A stretch of DNA of 32,860 nucleotides from Paenibacillus tyrphae (GCF_027925525.1 NZ_BSDJ01000051.1:1-32860), one strand, 5' to 3'; positions 22,569 through 32,177 are shown, counted from the first letter of the stretch. Program-made: numbers and translations. Notes: a model not told the origin generated them from the letters alone.

Positions 22569-23405
22569 ATGTCAACGGTCGTGCATACGATGCCTGCGTT
22601 AATCCGGCACGAGACAGATATGCAAATGTTCCGTCAATGCTTGTCAAGTCTGGAGCGGGCCGAACGGAGAGCCGTTCTTGTGCTGCATAATCAAGGCATG
22701 CTTACGAACGACCGCTTGCTGGCAATGGTAAGCTCGTTTGAACTGGATACGCATATGATCGGCGGCGGGGAGAACGTCGGCATTCCTGCGGCCAGACAGG
22801 CTTGTTTTGAGTACGTTTGGGAGCATTTCCCGGATTGCGCATACCTAACCGAAATTCACCCGGATATGCTGTTTCCTGCGGATTGGACGGCGCCGCTGCA
22901 AGCTTTCCTGCAGACACGGCCAGAGGAGCCGTGCGTCTGTCCGGGGATATTAACGGCCGCCGGAGAATGGCATCCCGAAGGGAAGGGCGTGCGCAGCGCA
23001 GCCGTTCCGGGTTCGATCCCGGAGCTGCTTGCTCTGTTGGTCGAAGTTCAAAGAGAGGAAGTGGCCGAGGGATTCGTCCATCCGGTCATGCACCGGTCCA
23101 AGGCTCTGCGGACGGTCGGCGGGTATCACTTGGAGGATTTGCGGGGAAAGCAGGGCTACGAAGACGATTATTTGCTGCTCGCTTACTATCACGAGCTGAG
23201 ACTGCCCAAAGGCTGGAGGCCGAAGGCGGATCTTCGTTCCCGCGTCTTTCATTATACGATGGCACAGCGCATGGATTATAGCGATTTGAACGAACAAGCC
23301 GGGTTGAATCTGCAAGGGCTGCTGCGGCGTTTTGGAACCCAGGGGCTTTACGATCTGAAAAACATCCATGCTTTGTCCAGTTTTCCGATAGGAGGATCTG
23401 TATGA
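22569..23405 (+). CDS. Glycosyltransferase-like protein (GT-A fold), first gene of the rightward block
   Basis: The 278-aa protein reads as a shortened family 2 glycosyltransferase. It has an early strand RRAVLVLHNQGML, then GGGENVGIPAARQACFEYVW (65-84; the usual N-x-G-x-x-x-x-R-N of GT2) and YLTEIHPDM (92-100), where HPDM stands at the usual DxD position. A later GYEDDYLL (196-203) fits the acceptor-side ED motif. The strict DxD is replaced by H-P-D. No membrane segment is found. AAGGAG lies before ATG 22569. The stop overlaps the next ATG by 4 bp, marking the start of a four-gene operon. Confidence 0.72.
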   Translation: MSTVVHTMPALIRHETDMQMFRQCLSSLERAERRAVLVLHNQGMLTNDRLLAMVSSFELDTHMIGGGENVGIPAARQACFEYVWEHFPDCAYLTEIHPDMLFPADWTAPLQAFLQTRPEEPCVCPGILTAAGEWHPEGKGVRSAAVPGSIPELLALLVEVQREEVAEGFVHPVMHRSKALRTVGGYHLEDLRGKQGYEDDYLLLAYYHELRLPKGWRPKADLRSRVFHYTMAQRMDYSDLNEQAGLNLQGLLRRFGTQGLYDLKNIHALSSFPIGGSV

Positions 23406-24571
23406 ACGTGGTGTTTTTCGGGGAACCCGGCGGGGAAGAGGAAGCAGGGTTTCCGCTGCTGCCGGATTGGCAGGTGCTTGTCGTTTCCGCGGGGAAGAAG
23501 TCCGGGAAGAAGAACGGCATCTCCTATGTGCCACTTTCAGCGGTTAGAGAGCTGGAGCCGTCGCATGGGGTGGCCGTGGTGTCCCATCCGTATTGGATGC
23601 CCTTCCTTCGGCAGTGGAAGCCTTATGCCGTGATCGGGCTCGCTTACGGTGCGGATGCTTCTTCAGATGCTTCCTTTCATTATTATCGGAAGGCGCTGAA
23701 CAGGTTCTGCGATGCGGTCTTGACCGATTCGGAAGAGGCCATGTTGGACTTGAGTCTACGGGGCATTCCGGCCTTTCACTCGCCCGGACCGCTCGGGCTG
23801 AGCGAGGGTACGGCGATTGCCGAGCGCTGCGCTGAGCTTGTGGGCTTGTGCAAAGCGAATGCGGACGTTTACGATTTGAGGCGGTCTATTCAGGAGCTGG
23901 CAGCGCACAAAAGAACGGAACGGACGGAGGGGCTGCTTGAAGCCATCGAATGCGAGCCTCACAATGAAGCTCTCATCACGCTTGCCGCTCGTTATTTGTA
24001 CGCGGAAGGACGGCATAGCGAAGCGGAGTACTATGGCTTTCAAGCCTTTGGCCGCTGTGTCGTGGCGAGTGGAAGCCGCTGCCTCTCTCTTTACCGCTGG
24101 ATTGCGATGGTCCAGGCCCGGCAAGGCAAGACCGAGGACGCTTTGAACAGCTTCGGCGTTACGGCGATTCAAGCCGAAGACAAGGCCCGCTACCAGCGGC
24201 TGCTTGCCGCTTACGACCAGCAGCTGCATGCTCTGGTTTGCGCAGACATTTGCCGGGAGAACGGGGATATGGCGTATGCTTTGGAATTGCTCGAACGGCA
24301 CCCTACGCCTTTTGACCGTTCCATCCGTTATCAGCTTTACAAAGAAACAGACCAGTATTCGAAAGCGCTGGATCTGCTTGCTCAGGACCGTCCGAAGGAG
24401 CTGGCAGTGGAACGGGAGAGGTGGCTTCTGCTCGGAGAGCAGGAAGAGCAGGAAGGCTGCGTGCCGCAGGCCGTTTCTTTTTATTTGAAAGCGGCTTGCA
24501 TCGATCAGGAGGTGATTTCGAACATCTTGCGCTTGGAGATGGTGGAACGTTTTCTGGCTGCCTATTCTTAA
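23402..24571 (+). CDS. TPR protein with N-terminal GT-like domain
   Basis: The 389-aa protein has two parts. Residues 1 to about 150 look like the N-terminal Rossmann lobe of a GT-B enzyme or CgeB-like protein: a first strand NVVFFGEPGG, HPYWMPFLRQWKPYAVIGLA, and FCDAVLTDSEEAM (105-113, the usual place for a watch-for-Ser turn). Residues about 175-385 are helical repeats of TPR type (ALITLAARYLYAEGRHSEAE, then LYRWIAMVQARQGKTEDALN and GDMAYALELLERHPTPFDRS). No second GT-B lobe is present, so it may act as a scaffold or acceptor-binding partner rather than a transferase. It begins within the stop of the preceding gene. Confidence 0.62.
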   Translation: MNVVFFGEPGGEEEAGFPLLPDWQVLVVSAGKKSGKKNGISYVPLSAVRELEPSHGVAVVSHPYWMPFLRQWKPYAVIGLAYGADASSDASFHYYRKALNRFCDAVLTDSEEAMLDLSLRGIPAFHSPGPLGLSEGTAIAERCAELVGLCKANADVYDLRRSIQELAAHKRTERTEGLLEAIECEPHNEALITLAARYLYAEGRHSEAEYYGFQAFGRCVVASGSRCLSLYRWIAMVQARQGKTEDALNSFGVTAIQAEDKARYQRLLAAYDQQLHALVCADICRENGDMAYALELLERHPTPFDRSIRYQLYKETDQYSKALDLLAQDRPKELAVERERWLLLGEQEEQEGCVPQAVSFYLKAACIDQEVISNILRLEMVERFLAAYS

Positions 24572-24586
24572 ACGAGGTGAGGCTTC

Positions 24587-25315
24587 ATGCGGCCCGTTCG
24601 CAAAACCGAAAATAATCGCTTGACGGCGATGATGCAGGTTCGTAACGAAGAGAATCGTTTTCTGGAAGAAGTGCTCCAAGACGTGAGCGAGTATGCGGAT
24701 GAGATCGTCATCGTAGACGATGCGAGCACGGACCGGACGGTAGATATCTGTCTATCATTCCCCAAGGTGAAGGAGGTGGTGCGCCTGACGGAGCGGCATT
24801 TTTCCCGGGAATGGGAACTTCGCTCCCTGCTCTGGAGAGAAACCTGCAAGTACGGACCCGACTGGGTGCTGGCTATCGATGCCGACGAGGTATTCGAATC
24901 GAAATTCAAACGGACGGTCCGGCAGCTTATGAACCAGGACACCTACGACTGGGTCGCATTTCGGATGTACGATTTCTGGGGCGGACGAACGCATTACCGC
25001 GAAGACGAGTACTGGCAGCTGCACAAGCGGCATACGATCATGCTGCTGCGCAATTTGCCGGGTTTTCCTTATTACTACTTGCAGCACGATCATCACGTTC
25101 ACCGGGTGCCGCTGTCGTACGGAGCGCTTCCGGGCCTGCTATCGGATATCCGGGTGAAGCATCTCGGTTGGGCGGGCAGTGAGGAGGAGCGCCGCAGGAA
25201 ATACGAACGATATAAGCAGATGGACCCGGAGGGCATCTGGGGAAGCCAGGCCCAGTACGAATCGATTCTGGATGCCGATCCCCATCTGGTCGAATGGAAG
25301 GAGGAGGACTCTTGA
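24587..25315 (+). CDS. Family 2 glycosyltransferase
   Basis: The 242-aa GT-A enzyme begins with the nucleotide-sugar strand TAMMQVRNEENRFLEEVLQD, then VIVDDASTDRTVD (42-54) and the metal-binding DxD as LAIDADEVF (DAD at 98-100). The C-part HTIMLLRNLPGFPYYYLQHD and a following HVHR carry the acceptor-site motifs. It probably adds a sugar to a protein or glycan in the cytosol. It is preceded by GAGGTGAGG, 15 bp after the TPR gene. The stop overlaps the TTG start of the next gene. Confidence 0.88.
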   Translation: MRPVRKTENNRLTAMMQVRNEENRFLEEVLQDVSEYADEIVIVDDASTDRTVDICLSFPKVKEVVRLTERHFSREWELRSLLWRETCKYGPDWVLAIDADEVFESKFKRTVRQLMNQDTYDWVAFRMYDFWGGRTHYREDEYWQLHKRHTIMLLRNLPGFPYYYLQHDHHVHRVPLSYGALPGLLSDIRVKHLGWAGSEEERRRKYERYKQMDPEGIWGSQAQYESILDADPHLVEWKEEDS

Positions 25316-26460
25316 GCAGCGTCGCCATTTTGACGCATAGCTTTTTGGACGCGTATAACGGTCGTATCGATAAAATTTACGGGGGCGGGCTTGAGAGGTA
25401 CCTTTACGAGCTGTGCCTGCTCATACGGAAGCTGGGCGTGGAACCGGAAGTGTATCAGTTGGCGTTCCGCGAGCCGTTCGAGACACGGCTTAGGACGACC
25501 GAGCTGGCTGGGATGAAAGTGCACGGATTGTTTTGCGGACAGATCGAGAAGGTGGCGGAGCTCTTCGGGGAGATGTCCCGCAAAGCAAACGCTCCGATTA
25601 TTTACGCGAGCTGCATCTGGCATCCGATCCGCTATGTGCCGGGGTCCCTTGGCATATGTCACGGCATCAATTGGGACCGGACGGACCTGGTGACCAGCGC
25701 CAAGACGCAAGTGGCGGATAACGTCCAGCGCGCGTTAAACGAACTGTGGCGCATTGTGTCGGTCGACTCGCATTTTTTGACTTACTGCCGGTCGGTCTGT
25801 CATTATTTCGATCCACTCAAGGTGGAGCTGATCCCCAATTCCGTCGATACGAGCCGCTTTTACCCCGGGGAGCGCAAAGAACAGGGCCGCACAGGCTTGA
25901 AGGTGCTGTTTCCCCGCCGAATCAGCCACGAAAGAGGCATTCTTCCCATGATGGTCGCAGCCGATGCGTTGTTAGAGCGGTTTCCGGATCTTCAAATGCA
26001 GTTCGTCGGAGAAACGATCGAGGACGCCGACATATGCCGGGCATTTCTGTTCTGGTTATCCTGCCACCCGCATCGGGCAAGGATCACGCATGAAGTCAAG
26101 TCGTTCGACGAGATGAGGCTCGTCTACGCTGACGCGGATATCGCCGTCATTCCGACCGTGTATTCCGAAGGAACGTCGTTGTCCTGTCTCGAGGCGATGA
26201 GCTCCGGGCTGCCGGTGGTTGCGACCAACGTTGGAGGACTAAACGATCTTATTCTGGATGGCTATAATGGTAGGCTGGTGCCGCCTTCGGCCGAGCGGAT
26301 CACTGCGGCGCTTGTTGAGCTGATCGAGGATCGGGAGATGCGGAAGGCTCTGGGGATTCGTGCTCGGGAGACTGCGCGCTGCTTCGACAAGAACATATGG
26401 GCCAGCCGGTGGGAGCGGGTGCTGAAGGAATATTTGCGGAAGGATGAGGCCATATCCTAG
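25312..26460 (+). CDS. Family 4 glycosyltransferase (GT-B fold)
   Basis: The 382-aa protein from TTG 25312 has a Rossmann start VAILTHSFLDAYNGRIDKIY with the GGGLERYLYEL loop, a linker VELIPNSVDTSRFYPGERKE, and the C-terminal donor domain with LKVLFPRRISHERGILPMM and the retaining-GT signature EGTSLSCLEAMSSGLPVVAT starting at residue 286. The TTG overlaps the previous stop (TTGA) and lies 4-5 bp after GGAGGAGG; an ATG at 25294 would add six residues but sits on the ribosome site. It is the last gene of the rightward operon, followed by a shared terminator. Confidence 0.9.
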   Translation: MSSVAILTHSFLDAYNGRIDKIYGGGLERYLYELCLLIRKLGVEPEVYQLAFREPFETRLRTTELAGMKVHGLFCGQIEKVAELFGEMSRKANAPIIYASCIWHPIRYVPGSLGICHGINWDRTDLVTSAKTQVADNVQRALNELWRIVSVDSHFLTYCRSVCHYFDPLKVELIPNSVDTSRFYPGERKEQGRTGLKVLFPRRISHERGILPMMVAADALLERFPDLQMQFVGETIEDADICRAFLFWLSCHPHRARITHEVKSFDEMRLVYADADIAVIPTVYSEGTSLSCLEAMSSGLPVVATNVGGLNDLILDGYNGRLVPPSAERITAALVELIEDREMRKALGIRARETARCFDKNIWASRWERVLKEYLRKDEAIS

Positions 26461-26538
26461 AAAAGCCGGAGGAATGCATATCCGTTCGAAGCGATGTGAC
26501 AAAAACGCAAGGAGAATCGACAAACGTTCCGTTCATAC

Positions 26539-26583
26539 AAAAAGGCGACACCTCCCGCCCGTTGACAGAGGGTCGCCTTTTTA
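26539..26583. terminator. Bidirectional terminator between the two glycosyltransferase blocks
   Basis: AAAAGGCGAC and CCTC pair with GAGG and GTCGCCTTTTT around a loop of about 12 nt. A-run and T-run on either side make it work in both directions; the leftward gene's stop codon lies on its T-run. Confidence 0.85.
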
Positions 26584-28437
26584 TGCGGATAGCCATAGGG
26601 ACAGCTTCAGCCACTCGGCTTTTTCCAGCGGTTGACCTAGCCGCTCGAATGCGAGCGACTGATACGCTTGCGCCAGAATAAGCCGGGGCAGCGGCCAATC
26701 GGGAAGCCGGTCTTGGACTTGGCGCAGCGCGGCGTCAGCCTCCTTCCAGCGCTGCAGTGCGCCGCAAAGTAATCCGTAGGCGCACAACTCCTGCGGAGAT
26801 AGCCGATCCCGGTTACACCGGGAAAGAATGGCTTGAAGCGCGAGATCGGGAGCTTGCACAACAAGCTGGAGCAAAGGCGGGCGAAGCAGACCGGGAAGAT
26901 GCCGGAGCGCTCCCCCGGATTGGCGGAGGTAACAAACGAGCCCGTCCCAGCAGGCCGACTCCAGGAAGACCGTGCAGGCGGTAAGGAAGGTGCGCTCATC
27001 CGCAGCAGCGGATTCGTCCCGGACAAGCTCCTGCCTGTCATCCTCCTTGGCGGCGGACAAATCGAATTGGACAGCCCAGCGGAGCAGCTCGATATCGAGC
27101 GTTTCCTCTTTCGGTTCGTTCAAACCTTGTAATTCGGCCAAAACACCGGCTTTGTCTCCTTGCTTGCAACGTAGCAGCCACTGACTGAGGCGAAGGGACA
27201 GTGGATTCAAGCTCGCGAGGACTGGTTCGGGTGCCCACTCCCGGATTCGCTGTGCAAGTGGCAGCTCGTTGTATCGAAGCAGGCAGCGGACCGCTTCCGT
27301 CCATTGCTGCGGCGTCAGTTCCGTCTGCCAGCTTCGGATACAGTACAGCAATTCGGCCCAGCGGCCTTCGGCGGCGGTCAGCTCAAGCCAGCGCCGCCAA
27401 GCCGGTTCGTACCGGGGGAACGAATCCAGTGCTTGACGGTACGAGCGAAGGGCTTCGCCCCGATTCAGCAGCTTCTCCTGTAATTGGCCAAGCCGGTGTG
27501 CCGTTGCAAAGCTTCCGGAGCCCGTCTGGCTTGCGTAAAGCCCGGAGCAAGGCGTCTGTAAGAGGGAGCATTCGTAAGCCTTGCGGGCGAGTCCGTACTC
27601 GGTTCGCTCTACGCAAAGGTCCCCGAGGAGATCCCACAGATCGGTAAAATCGGGAAATAAGTGAAGTCCTTCCTCCACAAGCCGAAGCGCTTCGTCATAG
27701 GATCTCCGCACCCGGAGCAGAAGAGCGGTCTTGAGCAGCAGATCGGGATAAAATCCGCATGAGGGTTCGAGCGATTGTAGCAGCGGGAGGAACATTCCGA
27801 TGGCCTCATTGTACTGTTCCATATGAATATATTCCGTTCCCAGCGCATACTGAAGCCTCGAATCCCCCGGGGTTTCCGCGAACGCTTTGGCGAGAAGGGC
27901 CGTGTTGCGCTGCGGTTTTCGTTTCTGCCGGACCCTGTCCTCCAAATAACCGTAGTGACGAATCGTAATGCGGCTTGGAATGGGGGTCAAATGTCTTTTC
28001 AACAAGGAAGGCACGATATCTTCGTGGATTTTCCCGCTGTAGCGCAAATCAGGCAAATTCCGAAACAACCGGCAGCACGAATCGGTGAAGCTGAGATATT
28101 CCGTGAGCTGTCCGTAATAATTAACAAAACGTAAGGCATATGCGAAGGCGTCGGGACGACACAGCGACTCGGACAGCAACGGCAGGCATTCGGGTGTAAG
28201 CTCCTCATCGGCATCCAGCACCAGAATCCAGTCGCCCGACGCCGCGTCCAGCGCCTGGTTTCGCGCTTTTGAGAAATCGTCCTCCCACTTGTGGGTATAG
28301 ACGCTTGCTCCGAATTCCCGGGCGATGGCCGCGCTGCGGTCCGTCGAGCCGGTATCGACGACGACGATCTCCGACGCGATTCCGGCAACCGAAGTCAAGC
28401 TGCGGGGCAAAAGCTCTTCTTCGTCTTTCACGATCAT
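26581..28437 (-). CDS. Family 2 glycosyltransferase with TPR repeats (third of the leftward block)
   Basis: From ATG 28437 (618 aa) the protein carries IVVVDTGSTDRSAAIAREFG, then EDDFSKARNQALDAASGDWI, and the DxD VLDADEEL. The FRNLPDLRYSGKIHEDIVPS motif shared by this subfamily follows, then a long TPR region (LQYALGTEYIHMEQYNEAIG and repeats to the end). The ATG leaves the first beta strand incomplete: upstream in-frame codons restore SSPRLSICMIVKDEE, starting from a CTG at 28464 that is 8 bp after GGGAGGG and overlaps the stop of the preceding gene. The true start is probably that CTG (627 aa). It likely modifies a surface protein; acceptor unknown. Confidence 0.85.
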   Translation of the reverse strand: MIVKDEEELLPRSLTSVAGIASEIVVVDTGSTDRSAAIAREFGASVYTHKWEDDFSKARNQALDAASGDWILVLDADEELTPECLPLLSESLCRPDAFAYALRFVNYYGQLTEYLSFTDSCCRLFRNLPDLRYSGKIHEDIVPSLLKRHLTPIPSRITIRHYGYLEDRVRQKRKPQRNTALLAKAFAETPGDSRLQYALGTEYIHMEQYNEAIGMFLPLLQSLEPSCGFYPDLLLKTALLLRVRRSYDEALRLVEEGLHLFPDFTDLWDLLGDLCVERTEYGLARKAYECSLLQTPCSGLYASQTGSGSFATAHRLGQLQEKLLNRGEALRSYRQALDSFPRYEPAWRRWLELTAAEGRWAELLYCIRSWQTELTPQQWTEAVRCLLRYNELPLAQRIREWAPEPVLASLNPLSLRLSQWLLRCKQGDKAGVLAELQGLNEPKEETLDIELLRWAVQFDLSAAKEDDRQELVRDESAAADERTFLTACTVFLESACWDGLVCYLRQSGGALRHLPGLLRPPLLQLVVQAPDLALQAILSRCNRDRLSPQELCAYGLLCGALQRWKEADAALRQVQDRLPDWPLPRLILAQAYQSLAFERLGQPLEKAEWLKLSLWLSA

Positions 28438-28456
28438 GCATATCGACAGGCGAGGG

Positions 28457-30157
28457 CTAGACAGAGAGCGATCCCTCCCGCTCCGGCAATCCCTCGTCGA
28501 AGGGAAGCGACAGTATGGCGTTCTTAATCAATTCCGGCTTCGGTTCCTGCCGCAACAGACGGTTCAAGTGAAGTTCGGCATTATGAGATAGATCGTATAC
28601 CATCTGGAGCACCGAATCGCATTGGAAGTCTTTTTCCAATGTTCGCTGCTTCTCCTCCCATAGGGACACAAATTCGTGGTAGACGGGATATTTTTTTTGA
28701 GCATGAAGAATACGCGCCTTCTTTGCCGTCTCGCTCAACGATTGCGGGGAGTCTGGCCGCAGAGGAGGAAGCCAGTCGTTCGGCAGCCCATTTTTGAAAA
28801 AGTGTTCCCTCCATGGCTCCCCGGATTCAGGATCCCCGGCTGACGGCCCGGTCAAAAGACGGCTTTCAGCGGCGATGTTCAGCAATGCCTGTTTTTCGTC
28901 CTCGTCCACTCCATCCGTCAAAGCCCACAACTGTGTCAAGCTTTCCAGCGCCTGGTAACAATGGGTCCGGTAAAGGACCTTGGCAATATCGGCTCGCTGC
29001 TCCCGGAGGCGCAGCTTGAATGATTTCTGGATTAACGCCATCAGCTCATGCTGCTTCTCGGCCGTCCGATACAGACGGAACAAGCGATAGAGGGAACGGA
29101 GGGCACCCGGCTGCTGTTGAAAGGAGGTAAGGTAGGCTTGCGCCGCTTCGTTGTCTTGGGCCATGGACTCGCATACGAGACCCAGCAAGTAGTAGGTGGT
29201 ATGGGAGCCGACACCCGCTTCCGTGTGGTAGCCTTTCGGTTCCGAGTAATGAACCGCTTTTCGGAAAGATTGCTTGGCGGCGTGAAAATCTCCAACCGTC
29301 ATCTGGTAGCAGCCTTTGTAATGATACAAGTCGGTATAGTCCGGATATAGAGCAATCCCGCGGTCACAGCAGTCGATCGCTTCCTTCAGCCGGTTCATTG
29401 CCGCGTAACAACGGGCTTCGCACTTATACAGCAGGTGGGCGTAGTTGGCCATCGGATGTGCATACCGGATCGATTGCTGAAACGCATTCAACGCTTCTTC
29501 CACCTGATTATTCTGTAAATATTCGATCCCGATGTTATACAGATGGAACGAATGCTGAGGATGCTCTTCCAGCTCTTTTTTCAACAAGGCGAGATTTCGC
29601 TCCGTCTTGTTCTTGCTCGCCCTGATATGGGCTTGGTATCCGTAGTGATGCACCCGGATATCCGTCATGACAAAACGCGCTCCCGGGTTTACCTGTTGAA
29701 TGTTTTCGGCGATCTGCTCATGGATTCTTCCGCTGAAACGGTACCCCGGCAAATTCCGAAACATGCGGATTGTAGGATTGATACTGGCGTTCAGCTCCCG
29801 GTCGCCGAAATGATTGATGATTCGCACAAAAAAAGCATCCGCCTCGGTGCAGTCGGCCCAAGTCAGCAGTTCCACTTTGCTGTCATCATCAAGCTCCTCG
29901 TCCGCATCCAAAAATAAGATCCATTCACCCGACGCATGCTCCACTCCAAGGTTCCGCGCCCCGGCAAAATCGTCCTGCCACTGCATTTCGATAACACGGG
30001 CTTGAAACGACTTGGCAATGGATACCGTTTCGTCCTGCGAGCCGGTATCGACCACGATCATTTCCGAGACGACGTCTTTGACGCTTTCCAAGCAGCGTGG
30101 CAGGGCTTGCTCTTCATTCTTAACGATCATGCACAGCGAAATGCCGGCAGGCTTCAT
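28457..30157 (-). CDS. Family 2 glycosyltransferase with TPR repeats (second of the leftward block)
   Basis: ATG 30157 follows a near-perfect AAAGGAGGAATT site and gives 566 aa; the longer ORF upstream to 30361 is out of register with the family. The GT2 domain reads ISLCMIVKNEEQALPRCLES, then MIVVDTGSQDETVSIAKSFQ and the metal-binding FLDADEEL (DAD 84-86). Next comes FRNLPGYRFSGRIHEQIAEN, then about ten helical TPR-type repeats (FHLYNIGIEYLQNNQVEEAL and similar). The C-terminal 130 residues are helical without clear repeat. The gene overlaps the end of the previous one by 38 bp and that of the next. Confidence 0.9.
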   Translation of the reverse strand: MKPAGISLCMIVKNEEQALPRCLESVKDVVSEMIVVDTGSQDETVSIAKSFQARVIEMQWQDDFAGARNLGVEHASGEWILFLDADEELDDDSKVELLTWADCTEADAFFVRIINHFGDRELNASINPTIRMFRNLPGYRFSGRIHEQIAENIQQVNPGARFVMTDIRVHHYGYQAHIRASKNKTERNLALLKKELEEHPQHSFHLYNIGIEYLQNNQVEEALNAFQQSIRYAHPMANYAHLLYKCEARCYAAMNRLKEAIDCCDRGIALYPDYTDLYHYKGCYQMTVGDFHAAKQSFRKAVHYSEPKGYHTEAGVGSHTTYYLLGLVCESMAQDNEAAQAYLTSFQQQPGALRSLYRLFRLYRTAEKQHELMALIQKSFKLRLREQRADIAKVLYRTHCYQALESLTQLWALTDGVDEDEKQALLNIAAESRLLTGPSAGDPESGEPWREHFFKNGLPNDWLPPLRPDSPQSLSETAKKARILHAQKKYPVYHEFVSLWEEKQRTLEKDFQCDSVLQMVYDLSHNAELHLNRLLRQEPKPELIKNAILSLPFDEGLPEREGSLSV

Positions 30158-32177
30158 GGTAATTCCTCCTTTGTGCGCCGCGCCAATGAGGACGCCATTC
30201 CGACTTGGAGACCAGCTCGATGGAAAGATTGAGCTTTTGCAAATTGGCTTGCAGCAGAGCGGCTTCCGGCATTCGCCCCAGGGCTTCTTGCACAATACTC
30301 CTGGCTTGCTGCAAATAACATAAGGCTGCGGCTGTTCTGGCTTTACGATCTTCCGGGTCAAGGCTCAAGGCTTGCTCGAACAGGACGGATGCTTCCTGCC
30401 ATCGGCCGCGGTCATACAATACGATCCCCAGAATGTAAAAGCTCTCGCCATCCAGCGTTTCCGTCTCCATGATCGTGAGCAGACGATCGGCAGCTTGATC
30501 CACATAGCCTTCATAGAACAGCATTTTTGCCGTAAACGGGCGAAATACCGGAGTAAGTGCTGTTAGCCTGTCGACGACATCCGGATACTGCATTTGGATG
30601 GCTAGATGGAGCAGTGGCTTGGCAAACAGCAAGTACGAATAATCCGAATCCTCTTCGGATATCTCGGCACGCGTTCGAAGCTGCTCGAACAAACGGGCGT
30701 AAAACGCTGCCTCTGGCTGGCGGGTCATCCAATCCGACAAGTAAGCGGGGATGGAAACGGCTTTCTCCAAGCTATGCAGCAGCAGCGTATGAAAGAGGAG
30801 CGGGGCGTCCAGCGCTTCCGAGGCCGTTAACGGTTCGGCAAGCTGATGCGCTTCCTGAGGTTCTCCTTCACGGACCAAGGACAGAGCGATCAACTCCCTG
30901 ATGCACGGCGATCGGGCAAGGTAAGCATTCAGTACCTCGCGGCCGGTGCGGTAGCAGCCGACGTCGAACAGCGCTTCGCCAATGCTGATTTCGCACAGCT
31001 CGCGAAGCGGATACGTAGGCGATTCCGGCTGGAAATTCGGGCTTACGATATGAAGGAGCTCCTTGACGATATCCTCTTCGGTTTTGTTTAAAGCGATCAA
31101 GACATCTGCAATGCCAACAAACGCTTCTTTGGAATAAAAGCAATGCTTGAGCGCGTCCAGATAAAATTTTAACGCGTCCCCGTATGCGGACCATTTCGCG
31201 GCAATGTTTCCCATAGCCAAATAAGACCGGAAGGTATGGGTGCCGGACTCCGTTAGATAGGAGCGGGAAGGGGAGGCACCGACGGCGGCTTGAAACGATC
31301 GAAGCGCCATATCTTCATGATGTACCGCCGTGTAGGCTACCCCTAAATAATAATGCAGGTCGGGGTAATCCTCATATCTTTGCTTTTCCTTTTCAAGCAG
31401 CTTCACTGCTTGCGGAAAGGCGGCGGTTTTGATCAACAATTTGGACAAATCCTTCACAATGGTCGGCCGGTAGGAAACTTCGGGCGGAGCGCTTTTCAGG
31501 GCTTGCTCCAACAGCTTGACGGCATCGCGATCCATCCCCAACTGTTCGCAGCAGACGCCCAAATGGTAACGGTAATAGGAGGATTTGGGGTGATCTTTAA
31601 CCGCTTGCTGCAAAATGGTCAAATTTCTCTTGGCCTTATCTTTTTGTTCCTGTATTTCGGGCAAGTAGCCGAAATGCAGCAGGCTCAGACCGCTTGTACC
31701 GATGCAAGAGATCGAATCATTACGCTTCTCGATGGAAGGGAGGATGTCTTCGTGAATCGGACCTTGGTACCGGTATTGAGGCCGATTCCGGAAAAGGCGC
31801 AGCGACCGGTGATAGACCCGTTCATGAGGGAGCGAACCGGTTACATTTTCCACGTCCAGCCAGAAGGCTTCCAGCTCCGTCGTTTTCAAGGTTTTCCTGA
31901 ATGCTTGCAGATCGCCTGTCATTCGTTCGTCGGCGTCAAGAACGAGAATCCAGTCTGCCCGGGTCCGAACCACAGCTGCATTGCGAGCTTTGGAAAAATC
32001 GTTTTCCCATTGGATACGGAACACCTTGGCCCCGTAAGACTCGGCTATAGGAATGGTTCGATCGGTAGAACCGGTATCCACAACGATAATTTCATCTACC
32101 CAGGATTTGACGCTCTCCAGGCATGACGGCAAAAAGTGCTCTTCGTTACGCACAATCAGGTTCAAACTCAGCAGCAT
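30120..32177 (-). CDS. Family 2 glycosyltransferase with TPR repeats (first of the leftward block)
   Basis: ATG 32177 (685 aa) follows GGGAGGGGGG. The GT2 part reads LLSLNLIVRNEEHFLPSCLE, IIVVDTGSTDRTIPIAESYG and VLDADERM (DAD 81-83), then FRNRPQYRYQGPIHEDILPS. TPR repeats follow from about residue 190 (PDLHYYLGVAYTAVHHEDMA, SFYILGIVLYDRGRWQEASV) to the end. As written the gene runs 38 bp into its neighbour with a tail (RPHWRGAQRRNYHEACRHF) unlike TPR sequence. Adding one base near 30200 would instead give a tail ending at a TGA that overlaps the next ATG (ATGA), so a further frameshift is possible here. Confidence 0.87.
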   Translation of the reverse strand: MLLSLNLIVRNEEHFLPSCLESVKSWVDEIIVVDTGSTDRTIPIAESYGAKVFRIQWENDFSKARNAAVVRTRADWILVLDADERMTGDLQAFRKTLKTTELEAFWLDVENVTGSLPHERVYHRSLRLFRNRPQYRYQGPIHEDILPSIEKRNDSISCIGTSGLSLLHFGYLPEIQEQKDKAKRNLTILQQAVKDHPKSSYYRYHLGVCCEQLGMDRDAVKLLEQALKSAPPEVSYRPTIVKDLSKLLIKTAAFPQAVKLLEKEKQRYEDYPDLHYYLGVAYTAVHHEDMALRSFQAAVGASPSRSYLTESGTHTFRSYLAMGNIAAKWSAYGDALKFYLDALKHCFYSKEAFVGIADVLIALNKTEEDIVKELLHIVSPNFQPESPTYPLRELCEISIGEALFDVGCYRTGREVLNAYLARSPCIRELIALSLVREGEPQEAHQLAEPLTASEALDAPLLFHTLLLHSLEKAVSIPAYLSDWMTRQPEAAFYARLFEQLRTRAEISEEDSDYSYLLFAKPLLHLAIQMQYPDVVDRLTALTPVFRPFTAKMLFYEGYVDQAADRLLTIMETETLDGESFYILGIVLYDRGRWQEASVLFEQALSLDPEDRKARTAAALCYLQQARSIVQEALGRMPEAALLQANLQKLNLSIELVSKSEWRPHWRGAQRRNYHEACRHFAVHDR

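Noticed and set aside
31353..32126. 257-codon plus-strand frame inside the first GT2-TPR gene
   Set aside because: It is antisense to a well-supported glycosyltransferase with intact DxD and TPR motifs, and its translation shows no recognisable domain.
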